A stretch of DNA of 64,000 nt from CAWGYT01 sp963826795 (GTDB lineage Bacteria > Planctomycetota > Planctomycetia > Pirellulales > Pirellulaceae), in NCBI GenBank assembly GCA_963826795.1, contig CAWGYT010000019.1, positions 1-64,000 of the forward strand, in the 5' to 3' direction. Under the pieces are notes generated by a model. It did no database searches, had not been told where the DNA came from, and saw only the letters and a program-made list of their open reading frames with translations. Of the stretch, positions 18,463 to 28,261 are shown in pieces; within the stretch, counting starts at the first letter, position 1, and every line of letters starts with the position of its first letter. A program made the translations under genes and the position numbers.

Positions 18463-18522
18463 TGGCGCCGGCCCGACGCGAATTCCCCAGTCAGCAAACG
18501 CCTCCCTCCCGTGCTCCGTGCG

Positions 18523-20097
18523 ATGAATCACGACTCACTACCGTTTGTCGACGAACAGCTCGCACCCGCGTGGCATGACTGGCGACCGCATCCGATCTCG
18601 CTGGCAGACAGCGACGAGCTGCTCGGGCTCGATCGCGACCAGCGGAAACAGTTGCGGCGCCGAATGGTAGCGGCGGCCGCCGACTACATGCGGCACTTGG
18701 GAGAGGCGGTGGAGGCGGCAGGAATCGCGGGCGACTCGCTGAAACGCGTTGCGACCGACGCCGAGCAAGGCGCGGATGCTCCGATCCTGCTCACCGGACA
18801 TCAGCCCGTCATCTTCCATCCCGGGTTGACCTTCAAATACCGGACCACGGCCCGGGCAGCCCAAGACCAGCGGGCCCTGGCGATTGCGATCCTCATGGAC
18901 ACGGATCCGGGTGACCCGGGCGAATTTCTGGTGCCGCAACCGACCGACGAATCAAGCGACACGAATTGGCCGGTGGCCAGCGCACAGCAAAATACGTTTT
19001 GCGGCGAAGCAACGCTGTACCGCACCGCTGGATGGAGGTCTCCGGCGGAATTGAAGGCGACGACGGACCACGTGGCCGGGCACCTGACGGGTTGTGGACT
19101 GGTCGCTGCGACGGACTCGTTCCTGGCGGCGGCCCACCAATATCAGCGACTCGTCGACCTCACGCCCGTCGCCGCCAATGTCGCCCTGCGGCACCTTCAC
19201 GGTCGAACCCCCGCGATTCTGGAATTGCCGCTGTCCAGCTTGTGTGCGTTCCCTGAGTTTCAAGCCGCCCTGATCCATGTCGCGCGGCACTCGGCCCTGT
19301 GGCATCAGCGCTACAATGAACTTCTCGATCAATGGCGGGACGCTCGCAAGATACGCAATCCCGCCAATCCGTTCCCCAATCTCGCGCGCGAAGCCGATCG
19401 ACTGGAGCTCCCGCTCTGGCTGGTCGACGTCGCGGCCGGAACACGGGATCGGGTGTGGACCAATCCATCCACCGGATCCAATCCGCCCACGTTGCTGACC
19501 GATCGAGAACCGCTTGGGCCACTCGATGCGGGTGACCTTTCCGATCGAATCGCGGGCCACACCGGACGAATGCTCGTCCCACGCGGTGCGCTCGTCTCAT
19601 TGACGTTTCGTCTGCTGTGCTGCGACCTGTTCGTGCATGGACTCGGAGGAAAAATCTACGATGGATTCACGGATGACCTGATCCGAAACAATCTGGGGCT
19701 CGAGCCGCCACCTTTCGCGGTCGCCAGCGCCTCACGCTACCTGTTTGCCGACGCGCGCGACGAACTCGCCCGCCTCGATCAGCTCAATGCGCTGCAGCGT
19801 GATTTCGTCCACCGACCGGAACAGTTCCTGGGAACTGGATGCTTTCGCGTCGAGACCGAGCAACGCGTTCACGCACTCTGGAACGAAAAATTGCAATGCG
19901 TCCAGTCGCTACGGCTCAAGAAATCCGCAGGTGAGTCCGCGGCCGACGAAGGAAAACGCTTGCACCAGATCCAGGCAGAGCTGAAGGCGACGGTTGCCGC
20001 CGAGTTGAAGCCGGCGCTCGATCGTCGAACGGCCCTGACGCCCGCTCAAAGGACCGCGATCGAGTGCCGCACGTATCCCTGGTTCTACTGGCAATAA
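18523..20097 (+). CDS. BshC-like protein (putative cysteine-adding enzyme of bacillithiol synthesis)
   Basis: The 524-residue protein resembles BshC in length and layout. ILLTGHQPVIFHPGLTFKYR (about residues 85-105) corresponds to the LTGQQxGLxxGPLYT segment, followed by AIAILMDTDPGDPGEF. In the C-terminal half, CDLFVHGLGGKIYDGFTDDLI and LEPPPFAVASASR match the later BshC motif region. A long helix follows near 430-500, as in the coiled-coil of BshC. Similarity is distant, so the function is a hypothesis. The ATG at 18523 was chosen over a GTG at 18511; neither has a strong ribosome binding site. The last 11 coding bases are included in a downstream 196-bp tandem duplication. A YpdA-like reductase, another bacillithiol-linked family, is encoded at 39.8-40.9 kb. 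Confidence 0.6.
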   Translation: MNHDSLPFVDEQLAPAWHDWRPHPISLADSDELLGLDRDQRKQLRRRMVAAAADYMRHLGEAVEAAGIAGDSLKRVATDAEQGADAPILLTGHQPVIFHPGLTFKYRTTARAAQDQRALAIAILMDTDPGDPGEFLVPQPTDESSDTNWPVASAQQNTFCGEATLYRTAGWRSPAELKATTDHVAGHLTGCGLVAATDSFLAAAHQYQRLVDLTPVAANVALRHLHGRTPAILELPLSSLCAFPEFQAALIHVARHSALWHQRYNELLDQWRDARKIRNPANPFPNLAREADRLELPLWLVDVAAGTRDRVWTNPSTGSNPPTLLTDREPLGPLDAGDLSDRIAGHTGRMLVPRGALVSLTFRLLCCDLFVHGLGGKIYDGFTDDLIRNNLGLEPPPFAVASASRYLFADARDELARLDQLNALQRDFVHRPEQFLGTGCFRVETEQRVHALWNEKLQCVQSLRLKKSAGESAADEGKRLHQIQAELKATVAAELKPALDRRTALTPAQRTAIECRTYPWFYWQ

Positions 20098-20281
20098 AGG
20101 GGTCAGGACTTTTTGCGGCGGAATCTGGGAGAAGTGGAGAAAGCCCTGGCCTCAGCCCGAGGCGAGGTCCGTTACCTTCCGGCTCGATCATCATCGTGGA
20201 CGGATCGTGGCCATAAGTAATTGTGTAAGTGGTTGACCTGGTATGCCCAGTCTTCGCACATAAAAAGACCTGACCCATTTT
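20096..20281. mobile_element. Miniature inverted-repeat element, copy 1
   Basis: The left end aaaggggtcaggacttttt and the right end aaaaagacctgacccatttt are imperfect inverted repeats, about 186 bp apart. There is no transposase inside. A diverged relative lies at 31457-31645 and end fragments at 15385 and 34096, so it is a dispersed family. The GGGGTCAGG core resembles repeats mobilised in trans by REP-associated tyrosine transposases in other bacteria; that link is inference. On the minus strand an open frame ending KSPDPF runs through the element. Confidence 0.7.
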
Positions 20282-20291
20282 AACTGGCAAT

Positions 20292-20476
20292 AAAGGGGTC
20301 AGGACTTTTTGCGGCGGAATCTGGGAGAAGTGGAGAAAGCCCTGGCCTCAGCCCGAGGCGAGGTCCGTTACCTTCCGGCTCGATCATCATCGTGGACGGA
20401 TCGTGGCCATAAGTAATTGTGTAAGTGGTTGACCTGGTATGCCCAGTCTTCGCACATAAAAAGACCTGACCCATTT
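20292..20476. mobile_element. Miniature inverted-repeat element, copy 2 (tandem duplicate)
   Basis: This is a near-identical copy of the element at 20096-20281, created by the 196-bp tandem duplication. The right end loses one T (acccattta against accCATTTTa), so the copies have begun to diverge. It is followed by about 620 bp without a recognisable gene, up to 21100. Confidence 0.7.
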
Positions 20477-20479
20477 AAA

Positions 20480-21100
20480 ACAAACACGGGAATGTTTCGA
20501 GGGGATTTGGGTTGACAGCCGCCACCTTGCGGCGGCGCGCTGGCGGGAGTCTCGTTTCGCCTGGCGTGAATTCAGCGGCACAGGAGGGAGGCAGAAATCG
20601 TTGTTCGAGATCCGCTTCGATTCAACACTTGGGATTTCAGGCGGGGATTTCAGGCGGACTCGGTGTGCGGCCGGCCCTCCAAGCGCTCGATCCCAATGAA
20701 CACACATTCGTGCGCATTCGCACACTTGGACGTCGCACATCCATCAACGAGGGACGAATTGACTCAGCGTGTACGAGCACGAAGTCTTCGAGCCAGACGA
20801 TTGAGGGAGCGGCTTCCGCCCGGCGTTCATTCTGGTGAGCGCGACCGGATTTGCGTTGGACGCTACCCGCAGAACGGATGACCGCCCGACTCGCCGGTCA
20901 GTTCGCCGGCGAACTGGCTTCACCGTTTCGACTTGCTGGTCCCATTGGCGGCGGCGATCGCTCCCGATGATCGGGAAGCCTGGCCAAAACCCGGTCTTGA
21001 TTGGCACAGCGGTTGCTCCGAGAATAAACGCGCAACGCCACCACGTGTGATGCCGGTCGGTGCCCGCCCCGAAGCCCTCCTTTTCTGGTCGATCCAAACG
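20480..21100. other. Gene-free spacer upstream of the haem protein
   Basis: About 620 bp without a credible coding region. A short imperfect duplication (gggatttcaggcgg, twice, near 20632-20656) is visible. Open frames here are short and have no recognisable motif. The start region of the following gene (21101) lacks a strong ribosome binding site. I see no promoter that I would assign with confidence. Confidence 0.4.
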
Positions 21101-22519
21101 ATGAACGTTCAAAATCGATGTCCACGGCAAGAACTAACGAGTCTCCGACGCTTGACGGTGTTGGTCGGCACCTTGTGTCCGGCCTTGTGTCCGGCCTTGT
21201 GTCTGGCCATGTGTCTGGCCATCGCAGGTTCAGCTGGCGGGCAGATGGACATGGAACAGCCGCCAATCTCCTATTTTGACCAGACCTCCACCGATGCGGT
21301 CGCGCAGCTTCAAGCCCGCGTCGATGCGGGGACGGTGAAGTTGAGTTTCGATCCAAACTGGGGATATCTGCCGGCGGTACTGGAACAGTTGGAGGTCTCT
21401 CGTTCGTCGCAGATGCTGGTTTTCTCAAAGACCAGTTTCCAGCTGACCAAGATCACGCCGCAGCGTCCTCGAGCGGTTTACTTCAACGACGATACCTATG
21501 TCGGTTGGGTCCAACACGGAGATGTGGTGGAGCTTTCGACGGCCGATCCGCATTTGGGCGGTGTCTACTACACGCTGTTACAGGAGGAAACGGACCGGCC
21601 TCGATTCGTACGTGACAAGGGCCAGTGTCTTTCGTGTCACGCCTCCGCGCGCACGCAGGGAATCCCGGGGCACCTTGTCCGCTCCGTCTACACGTCGCTC
21701 AGTGGCCAGCCTCACTTTGGCTCGGGGACTTTCACGACCGACCATCACAGTCCGTTCCGTGAGCGCTGGGGCGGTTGGTATGTCACGGGCCGGCATGGCG
21801 CGATGCGTCACATGGGCAATACGTTGTCGAAGGATCGGGACGAGCCGGAGCAATTGGATCGCGAGTCGGGTGCCAACGTAACGGACCTGTCCGAACGTTT
21901 GGACGTCACACCTTATTTGGAGCCGACCAGCGACCTCGTGGCGCTGATGGTTTTGGAGCATCAGACTCAGATGCACAACCTGATTACCGCGGCCTCGTAC
22001 GTGGCCCGGTCGGCAGCGCATCAGGACCGGATTGTCAACGAGGCGCTGGGCCGCCCGACGGATTACCAGAGTCCGTCGACACAGCGACGGATCGCCGCGG
22101 CCGGCGACAAGTTGCTGGAGTATCTGCTGTTCCGGAACGAGTTTCAGCTGACGGATCCCGTGTCCGGCTGCTCGTCGTTCGCCGAGGATTTCCAGCGTCG
22201 AGGCCCGCGCGATCCGGACGGTCGCTCGCTGCGCGATTTCGATTTGCAGCGACGGATGTTTAAATACCCTTGCAGTTATCTGATTTACTCGCATTCCTTT
22301 GATGCCCTACCCGATTCGATGCGGCGTTACGTGACGGACCGTTTATTGCGCATTTTGTCGGAGGAAGATCGGTCCGAAGCCTTCGCACATCTGAGCGCCG
22401 AAGACCGCCGCAGCATTCTCGAGATTCTTCGCGCCACCAAGCCGACGCTGTTTGCGGAGCCCGAAGCGGAACCCGAACCGACGGCCACTTCGGATGCGGG
22501 GACAGGAGCTGACACTTGA
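21101..22519 (+). CDS. Exported mono-haem (CXXCH) planctomycete protein of unknown function
   Basis: The 472-residue protein starts at 21101, where a signal-peptide region begins (LTVLVGTLCPALCPALCLAM); an upstream in-frame extension exists but lacks coding character. The hydrophobic core is built from four 12-bp DNA repeats. The single haem-attachment motif CLSCH is at residues 176-180, followed by HLVRSVYTSLSGQPHFGSG and many conserved-looking His/Trp residues (DHHSPFRERWGGWYVTGRHG). This suggests a c-type haem protein in the periplasm. No second haem motif and no catalytic domain are recognised. The stop overlaps the region just before the cytochrome/DUF1549 gene, so the two are probably co-transcribed. 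The C-terminus is an acidic Pro/Glu tail. Confidence 0.8.
   Translation: MNVQNRCPRQELTSLRRLTVLVGTLCPALCPALCLAMCLAIAGSAGGQMDMEQPPISYFDQTSTDAVAQLQARVDAGTVKLSFDPNWGYLPAVLEQLEVSRSSQMLVFSKTSFQLTKITPQRPRAVYFNDDTYVGWVQHGDVVELSTADPHLGGVYYTLLQEETDRPRFVRDKGQCLSCHASARTQGIPGHLVRSVYTSLSGQPHFGSGTFTTDHHSPFRERWGGWYVTGRHGAMRHMGNTLSKDRDEPEQLDRESGANVTDLSERLDVTPYLEPTSDLVALMVLEHQTQMHNLITAASYVARSAAHQDRIVNEALGRPTDYQSPSTQRRIAAAGDKLLEYLLFRNEFQLTDPVSGCSSFAEDFQRRGPRDPDGRSLRDFDLQRRMFKYPCSYLIYSHSFDALPDSMRRYVTDRLLRILSEEDRSEAFAHLSAEDRRSILEILRATKPTLFAEPEAEPEPTATSDAGTGADT
21172..21219 (+). repeat. Four 12-bp tandem repeats inside a signal peptide
   Basis: The unit cttgtgtccggc occurs twice exactly, then cttgtgtctggc and catgtgtctggc. 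Translated, this is CPALCPALCLAMCLA, the hydrophobic core of the signal sequence. Copy-number change would lengthen or shorten the export signal by four residues per unit without a frameshift. Confidence 0.88.
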
Positions 22520-22536
22520 ACAGGAAGGCCTTGAAC

Positions 22537-23220
22537 ATGCGTGCGTTAGGACATCTCCTCGTCCGGAGAGGCGTGGACCGCGGCGAGTTCGCGGCGGGGT
22601 GTGAGGCGGGATCAGTTCGACGCGTCGCGCCGCATTGGGTCGTCATCTGGATTTTCCTGGTGCTTCACGGCGTCGCCGGCCGAGCGCTTGCGGCCGCACC
22701 CGCGACGCCTGACTTTGGTCGCGACATCCGACCCATCCTGGCTGACAAGTGTTTTACGTGTCACGGTCCGGACGAGAATCAGCGGCAAGCCGGCTTGCGT
22801 TTGGACCTGCAGGAGAGCGCCCTGGGCGAGGCGGACTCGGGGGCTCACGCGATCGTGCCGAATGAGCCCGACGAGAGCGAGATGATCGTGCGGATCACGT
22901 CCGATGACGAGTCGATCCAGATGCCGCCGCCGGATTCGGATGTGACGCTGGAACCCGAGGAAATCGAGCGATTGCGTCAATGGATCGCGGCGGGCGCGGC
23001 CTGGGAGCAGCACTGGGCGTTCAACCCGCCTCAGCGACCCGCTCTCCCCTCGCTGACCGCCGACTCGGCCTGGCCACGTAACGAAATCGACTATTTCATT
23101 GCGGCCCGATTGGAATCGGAGGGCCTGCAACCGAACGCAAGAGGCCGACCGGATCACGCTCCTGCGGCGAGTGACGCTCGATCTGACCGGATTGCCCCCG
23201 ACATTGGACGAGCTCGATGA
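22537..23220 (+). CDS. 5' part of a frameshifted cytochrome c / DUF1549 / DUF1553 protein
   Basis: The ATG at 22537 has aggaagg 8 nt upstream; a TTG at 22516 overlapping the previous stop is less likely. After a basic leader and a membrane/signal segment (VVIWIFLVLHGVAGRALA), the planctomycete cytochrome c domain follows: DIRPILADKCFTCHGPDENQRQAGLRLD, with one CXXCH. Then comes ESMIVRIT-type sequence and the linker HWAFNPPQRPALP. At about 23136 the frame is lost after EGLQPNA. Removing one A (gcaagagg to gcagagg) restores PNAEADRITLLRRVTLDLTG. The residues after that point up to 23220 are out of frame. It should be read as one gene with the next entry. Confidence 0.85.
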   Translation: MRALGHLLVRRGVDRGEFAAGCEAGSVRRVAPHWVVIWIFLVLHGVAGRALAAAPATPDFGRDIRPILADKCFTCHGPDENQRQAGLRLDLQESALGEADSGAHAIVPNEPDESEMIVRITSDDESIQMPPPDSDVTLEPEEIERLRQWIAAGAAWEQHWAFNPPQRPALPSLTADSAWPRNEIDYFIAARLESEGLQPNARGRPDHAPAASDARSDRIAPDIGRAR

Positions 23221-25642
23221 ATTCCTCGGTGATGAGGAACCGGGGGCCTACGAGCGTGTCGTGAATCGTCTTTTAGGCTCGCAGCATTTTGGCGAGCACA
23301 TGGCTCGTTTCTGGCTGGACGCCGCCCGCTATGGCGACACGCACGGTCTGCACCTGGACAACTACCGCGAGATGTGGCCCTACCGTGACTGGGTGATCGG
23401 CGCATTCAATCGCAATCTGCCTTTCGATCAGTTCGTGATCGAGCAATTGGCGGGAGACTTGCTGCCCGACGCGACCGACGATCAGTTGATTGCGACCGGC
23501 TTCAATCGCTGCCACGTGACCACGAATGAGGGAGGCTCGATCACCGAGGAAGTCTACGTGCGCAATGTGGTCGATCGCGTCGTCACGTTCAGCACGGTCT
23601 TCATGGGCGTCACCTTTGAATGCACGCGTTGCCACGACCATAAGTATGACCCGTTCACGATGAACGATTTCTATTCGCTCTTCGGGTACTTCAACAGCCT
23701 GGACGGAAACCCGATGGATGGAAATCGCAAGGACCCCGCGCCCGTGCTGCGGGTACCGACGACAACGCAAAGGGCCCAAATGGCCGAGTTCGCCGAACGC
23801 GTCGCGACGTTAGAGACCAAGCTCAAATCCCCTTGGCCCGCGGTGGACGCCGAACAGCAGGCGTGGGAGCAGTCGTTGCGGGCACAGGTTGCGACGGGCA
23901 ATGAGTTGCCGCAAATTGGCTTGGGACAGTGGCACGTGCTGGGTCCCTTTGTGGATGTCCGACGATATCTGTTTTCCCGGAAGCATGGTCCCGAGGGCAA
24001 TCCGGTCGACTTGAAGCAAAGCTTTCAGTCGGCCGACGGTTCGACCCTCAGCTGGGAGCCACGGCCTGAATGGACCGACGGCCAGATTCACAGCGACTTG
24101 TCCGGCGACCTGGCCGCGAATTTCTTGTATCGGTTGATCAACAGTCCGGACGAGCGATCCGTCCAGGTGTTTCTCGGCAGCGATGATGCCATCAAGGTGT
24201 TCCTCAACGGCGAACAGGTCTTTGCCAACGACACCAGCCGGGGAGTTGCCGCCGATCAGGACTCGATCGAGTTGAAGCTTCAGCCCGGCTCGAACGAGCT
24301 GTTGCTAAAAGTCATCAACTACGGCGGCCAGACCGGATTCTATTTCCGCACGGACGCTGAGGCCGCGACGATGCCACCGGAAATCGCGCAGATCTTGCAG
24401 CGGGCTGACGAGGATCGGTCGGACGAGCAACGGGCGGAGTTGCGGGACTTCTATCGAATCAAAGTCTCCGGCCTGGAGGAAATCAAGGAAGCGCAGGCCG
24501 AGATCGCTCGGTTACGCGAAGCGACGGCCGAAGTCGAGCGAGGAATCGCGACGACGCTGATCTGGCGCGAAAAGAAAGAACCGGTCACGGCGTATCTGCT
24601 GAAGCGCGGCGAGTACGATCAGCGGGCAGGCGAGCGACCGCGGGCCGTGCCGACGGCGCTGCCCGGACTTCCCGAAGGCGTTCCAAACGATCGTTTGGGG
24701 CTGGCCCGCTGGCTGGTCAGCGGTCAGCATCCCCTCACCGCGCGCGTGACGGTCAACCGATTTTGGCAACAAGTGTTCGGGACGGGGTTGGTCAAGACGT
24801 CGGAAGACTTCGGAACCCGTGGCGAGCGTCCCAGCCATCCCGAGTTGTTGGATTGGCTGGCCATGGAGTTCGTCGCCGATGGCTGGGACATCAAGGCGAT
24901 GATGGAACGTTTGGTATTGTCGTCGACGTACCGCCAGTCGTCGCACCTCACACCGGAAAAGCTGGCGCGGGATCCCGCGAATCGGCTGGTTTCACGAGGC
25001 CCGCGCTTCCGGCTGGACGCCGAGATGCTGCGGGACCAGGCGTTAGCGGTGGGCGGCGTGCTTTCCGATCGGATGGGCGGGCCGAGTGTCAAGCCACCCC
25101 AACCCGACGGACTCTGGTTCGCCGTCGGATACAGCGGCTCGAATACGGTTCGCTTCAAACCCGATCAAGGCCATGACTTGATTCATCGGCGCACGATCTA
25201 CACCTTCATCAAGCGCACCGCGCCTCCGCCGCAGATGAGTACGTTTGACGGGCCGTCACGCGAGTCGTGCTCGGTCCGCCGGGAACGGACCAACACCCCG
25301 CTGCAGGCGTTGTTGCTGTTCAACGATCCACAGTACGTGGAAGCGGCGCGGGGGTTGGCCCAGCGCACGCTCCGCGAGGCAGGCCCAACGCCTGAAGCAC
25401 GGGCTCAGCAGATGTTTCGCCGATGCACCTGCCGCTGGCCAACGGAGGAGGAACTGGCCGATTTGATGAGCGGCTACGAGGCGGATCTGGCGGAGTTTTC
25501 GCGGAGCCCCGAGTCGGCTCAACAACTACTTCAAACGGGCAGCACGCCGATCCCGCCCGAGCTCGATCCGAACGAGCTTGCGGCCTGGACGATGATCGGC
25601 AATTTGTTGTTGAATCTGGATGAGGTGTTAACCAAGAACTAA
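23099..25642 (+). CDS. 3' part of the same gene: DUF1549 + inserted beta-sandwich + DUF1553
   Basis: Authentic homologous sequence starts near 23141 with EADRITLLRRVTLDLTGLPPT, then ARFWLDAARYGDTHGLHLDNYREMW and TNEGGSITEEVYVRNVVDRV, typical of DUF1549. The CTRCHDHKYDP motif may bind a second haem (CXXCH). Between the two DUFs lies an inserted PA14-like module (about 23920-24360: WHVLGPFVD ... SDDAIKVFLNGEQVFANDTSRG). DUF1553 follows: VNRFWQQVFGTGLVKTSEDFGTRG, SHPELLDWLA, RRTIYTFIKRTAPPP and RERTNTPLQALLLFND. These large periplasmic proteins are expanded in planctomycetes and pair with DUF1501 proteins, as here; their function is unknown but carbohydrate breakdown is often proposed. The frame before about 23141 is not coding. 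Confidence 0.88.
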   Translation: MRPDWNRRACNRTQEADRITLLRRVTLDLTGLPPTLDELDEFLGDEEPGAYERVVNRLLGSQHFGEHMARFWLDAARYGDTHGLHLDNYREMWPYRDWVIGAFNRNLPFDQFVIEQLAGDLLPDATDDQLIATGFNRCHVTTNEGGSITEEVYVRNVVDRVVTFSTVFMGVTFECTRCHDHKYDPFTMNDFYSLFGYFNSLDGNPMDGNRKDPAPVLRVPTTTQRAQMAEFAERVATLETKLKSPWPAVDAEQQAWEQSLRAQVATGNELPQIGLGQWHVLGPFVDVRRYLFSRKHGPEGNPVDLKQSFQSADGSTLSWEPRPEWTDGQIHSDLSGDLAANFLYRLINSPDERSVQVFLGSDDAIKVFLNGEQVFANDTSRGVAADQDSIELKLQPGSNELLLKVINYGGQTGFYFRTDAEAATMPPEIAQILQRADEDRSDEQRAELRDFYRIKVSGLEEIKEAQAEIARLREATAEVERGIATTLIWREKKEPVTAYLLKRGEYDQRAGERPRAVPTALPGLPEGVPNDRLGLARWLVSGQHPLTARVTVNRFWQQVFGTGLVKTSEDFGTRGERPSHPELLDWLAMEFVADGWDIKAMMERLVLSSTYRQSSHLTPEKLARDPANRLVSRGPRFRLDAEMLRDQALAVGGVLSDRMGGPSVKPPQPDGLWFAVGYSGSNTVRFKPDQGHDLIHRRTIYTFIKRTAPPPQMSTFDGPSRESCSVRRERTNTPLQALLLFNDPQYVEAARGLAQRTLREAGPTPEARAQQMFRRCTCRWPTEEELADLMSGYEADLAEFSRSPESAQQLLQTGSTPIPPELDPNELAAWTMIGNLLLNLDEVLTKN

Positions 25643-25661
25643 GCTCGCCGACATGACGACG

Positions 25662-25756
25662 CTGGGCCGTGGTCACGCCGGGCCGTGGTCACGCTGGGCC
25701 GTGGTCACGCTGGGCCGTGGTCACGCTGGGCCGTGGTCACGCTGGGCCGTGGTCCG
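25662..25756. repeat. Six 16-bp tandem repeats between the DUF1553 and DUF1501 genes
   Basis: The unit ctgggccgtggtcacg is repeated six times with one substitution in the second copy and a shortened last copy. The unit is not a multiple of three, so it is not part of a coding frame. It fills most of the spacer between two functionally paired genes. Confidence 0.93.
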
Positions 25757-26140
25757 AAAGACGAGATCCGTTTTCCGGCGTCCGTTGTCTGAAGAAACGG
25801 GCAGGCGGCATTCACGAATTGGGAGATGCACGATGAATCCTTTCCAGATGTACCGCGAGGCGGTCACGCGGCGACATTTTTTCGGACAGGCCGGACTCGG
25901 TCTGGGTACCGCGGCGCTGGCCTCGTTGCAGCCGCCCATCGCCACGGCCGCCACGCCCGATCGAATTCCCCGTGGGTACCACTTCGCGCCGACCGCCAAA
26001 CGCGCGATTTATCTGTTCATGGCCGGGGCTCCCTGCCAGATGGATCTGTTCGACTACAAACCGCGGATGGACGATATGTTCGACCAGGATCTGCCCGAAT
26101 CGATCCGCATGGGACAGCGGCTGACAACCATGACGTCGGG

Positions 26141-27307
<1,167 letters not shown>

Positions 27308-27373
27308 TTGGCGGAGCCCGTTTCGGCGACCGTGACAGCCGAGGGGGCGAAGCGCGAAATCTGAATTCAATTC

Positions 27374-27421
27374 GACGGCTCGCAAATTCGACCGCTCGCA
27401 AATTCGACGGCTCGCAAATTC
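27374..27421. repeat. Three 16-bp tandem repeats between DUF1501 and cyclophilin genes
   Basis: The unit gacggctcgcaaattc is repeated three times with one substitution (gaccg in the middle copy). It lies in the 254-bp spacer and has the same 16-bp unit length as the array at 25662, but an unrelated sequence. Confidence 0.9.
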
Positions 27422-27561
27422 GCGGCACGGACAGGACCGGGCACACGGCGTTCCCCCGCGTATCGCGGTCAGGATGGATCTGGTTGCAGGCCGAAGGCCA
27501 GTTGGTTAAGCTCTCAGTCCAGGTTTTGACGACTCGGTTTCAGGTTCAGGAGGATGGATCC

Positions 27562-28161
27562 ATGCTGCGATCTTGTTGCTTTGCGAGTGCCGTGCTACTG
27601 CTGATTGCTTCGCCGACCATGGCGGTGCCCGGGTCGCAAGGGCAGGTCACGACGAAGGTTTTCTTCGACGTCTCGATCGGGGGCAAAGACGCCGGCCGAA
27701 TCGTGATTGGGCTGTACGGAAATGACGTGCCCAAGACCGTCGAGAACTTTCGAGCCCTCTGCACCGGAGAAAAGGGACCGGGGAGTTTGGGCAAGCCGCT
27801 GCACTACAAGGGCAGTCCGTTTCACCGCGTGATTCCCGAATTCATGCTTCAGGGCGGTGACTTCACGCTCGGCAATGGGATGGGTGGTGAAAGCATCTAC
27901 GGCGAGAAGTTCCGGGACGAGAACTTCAAATTCACGCACGACGCCCCAGGACTGCTCAGCATGGCCAATTCAGGGCCCCATACGAATGGGTCGCAATTCT
28001 TCATCACGACAGTCATGACCGGCTGGTTGGACGGCAAGCACGTCGTATTCGGCCGCGTGATCGATGGCCTGGACGTCGTCAAGCGGATCGAGTCGTTCGG
28101 CACACCGGGTGGCCAAACCCTCCAGCCGGTCGTCATCCGCGACTGCGGGGAACTGAAATAG
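27562..28161 (+). CDS. Exported cyclophilin-type peptidyl-prolyl cis-trans isomerase
   Basis: The 199-residue protein starts at 27562 with caggagg upstream. A signal peptide (MLRSCCFASAVLLLIASPTMA) precedes a full cyclophilin domain: FFDVSIGGKDAGRIVIGLYG, VPKTVENFRALCTGEKG, YKGSPFHRVIPEFMLQGGDF (catalytic Arg in FHR), MANSGPHTNGSQFFITT and WLDGKHVVFGRVIDG. The catalytic Arg, Phe, Gln and Trp positions are all present. The sequence is of the long eukaryote-like type (with the ALCTGEKG loop), common in planctomycetes. It catalyses prolyl isomerisation in exported proteins and plausibly helps fold the many large secreted proteins of this organism. Confidence 0.93.
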   Translation: MLRSCCFASAVLLLIASPTMAVPGSQGQVTTKVFFDVSIGGKDAGRIVIGLYGNDVPKTVENFRALCTGEKGPGSLGKPLHYKGSPFHRVIPEFMLQGGDFTLGNGMGGESIYGEKFRDENFKFTHDAPGLLSMANSGPHTNGSQFFITTVMTGWLDGKHVVFGRVIDGLDVVKRIESFGTPGGQTLQPVVIRDCGELK

Positions 28162-28261
28162 GTTCGCTCCGCCGCGAGACGAATGCCTTGCACACCGAGG
28201 CACCGAGGGCACAGAGGACGCAGTGGGATTGGGACGGGTTGGCAATTTTGAAGGCCGAGCG

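Larger units (their letters stand above)
20087..20478. repeat. 196-bp direct tandem duplication spanning the end of the BshC-like gene
   Basis: The sequence from 20087 (actggcaataaagg) repeats from 20283 with an offset of 196 bp and near identity. The first copy includes the last coding bases and stop codon of the BshC-like gene, so this is a segmental tandem duplication rather than two separate insertions. Each copy holds one miniature element with inverted ends. Confidence 0.92.

Noticed and set aside
25662..25756. CRISPR-like direct repeats
   Set aside because: Units are only 16 bp, contiguous and without spacers; it is a simple tandem array.
28157..28261. Possible small gene between cyclophilin and ABC operon
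   Set aside because: Short spacer between convergent genes with no start signal or coding bias.
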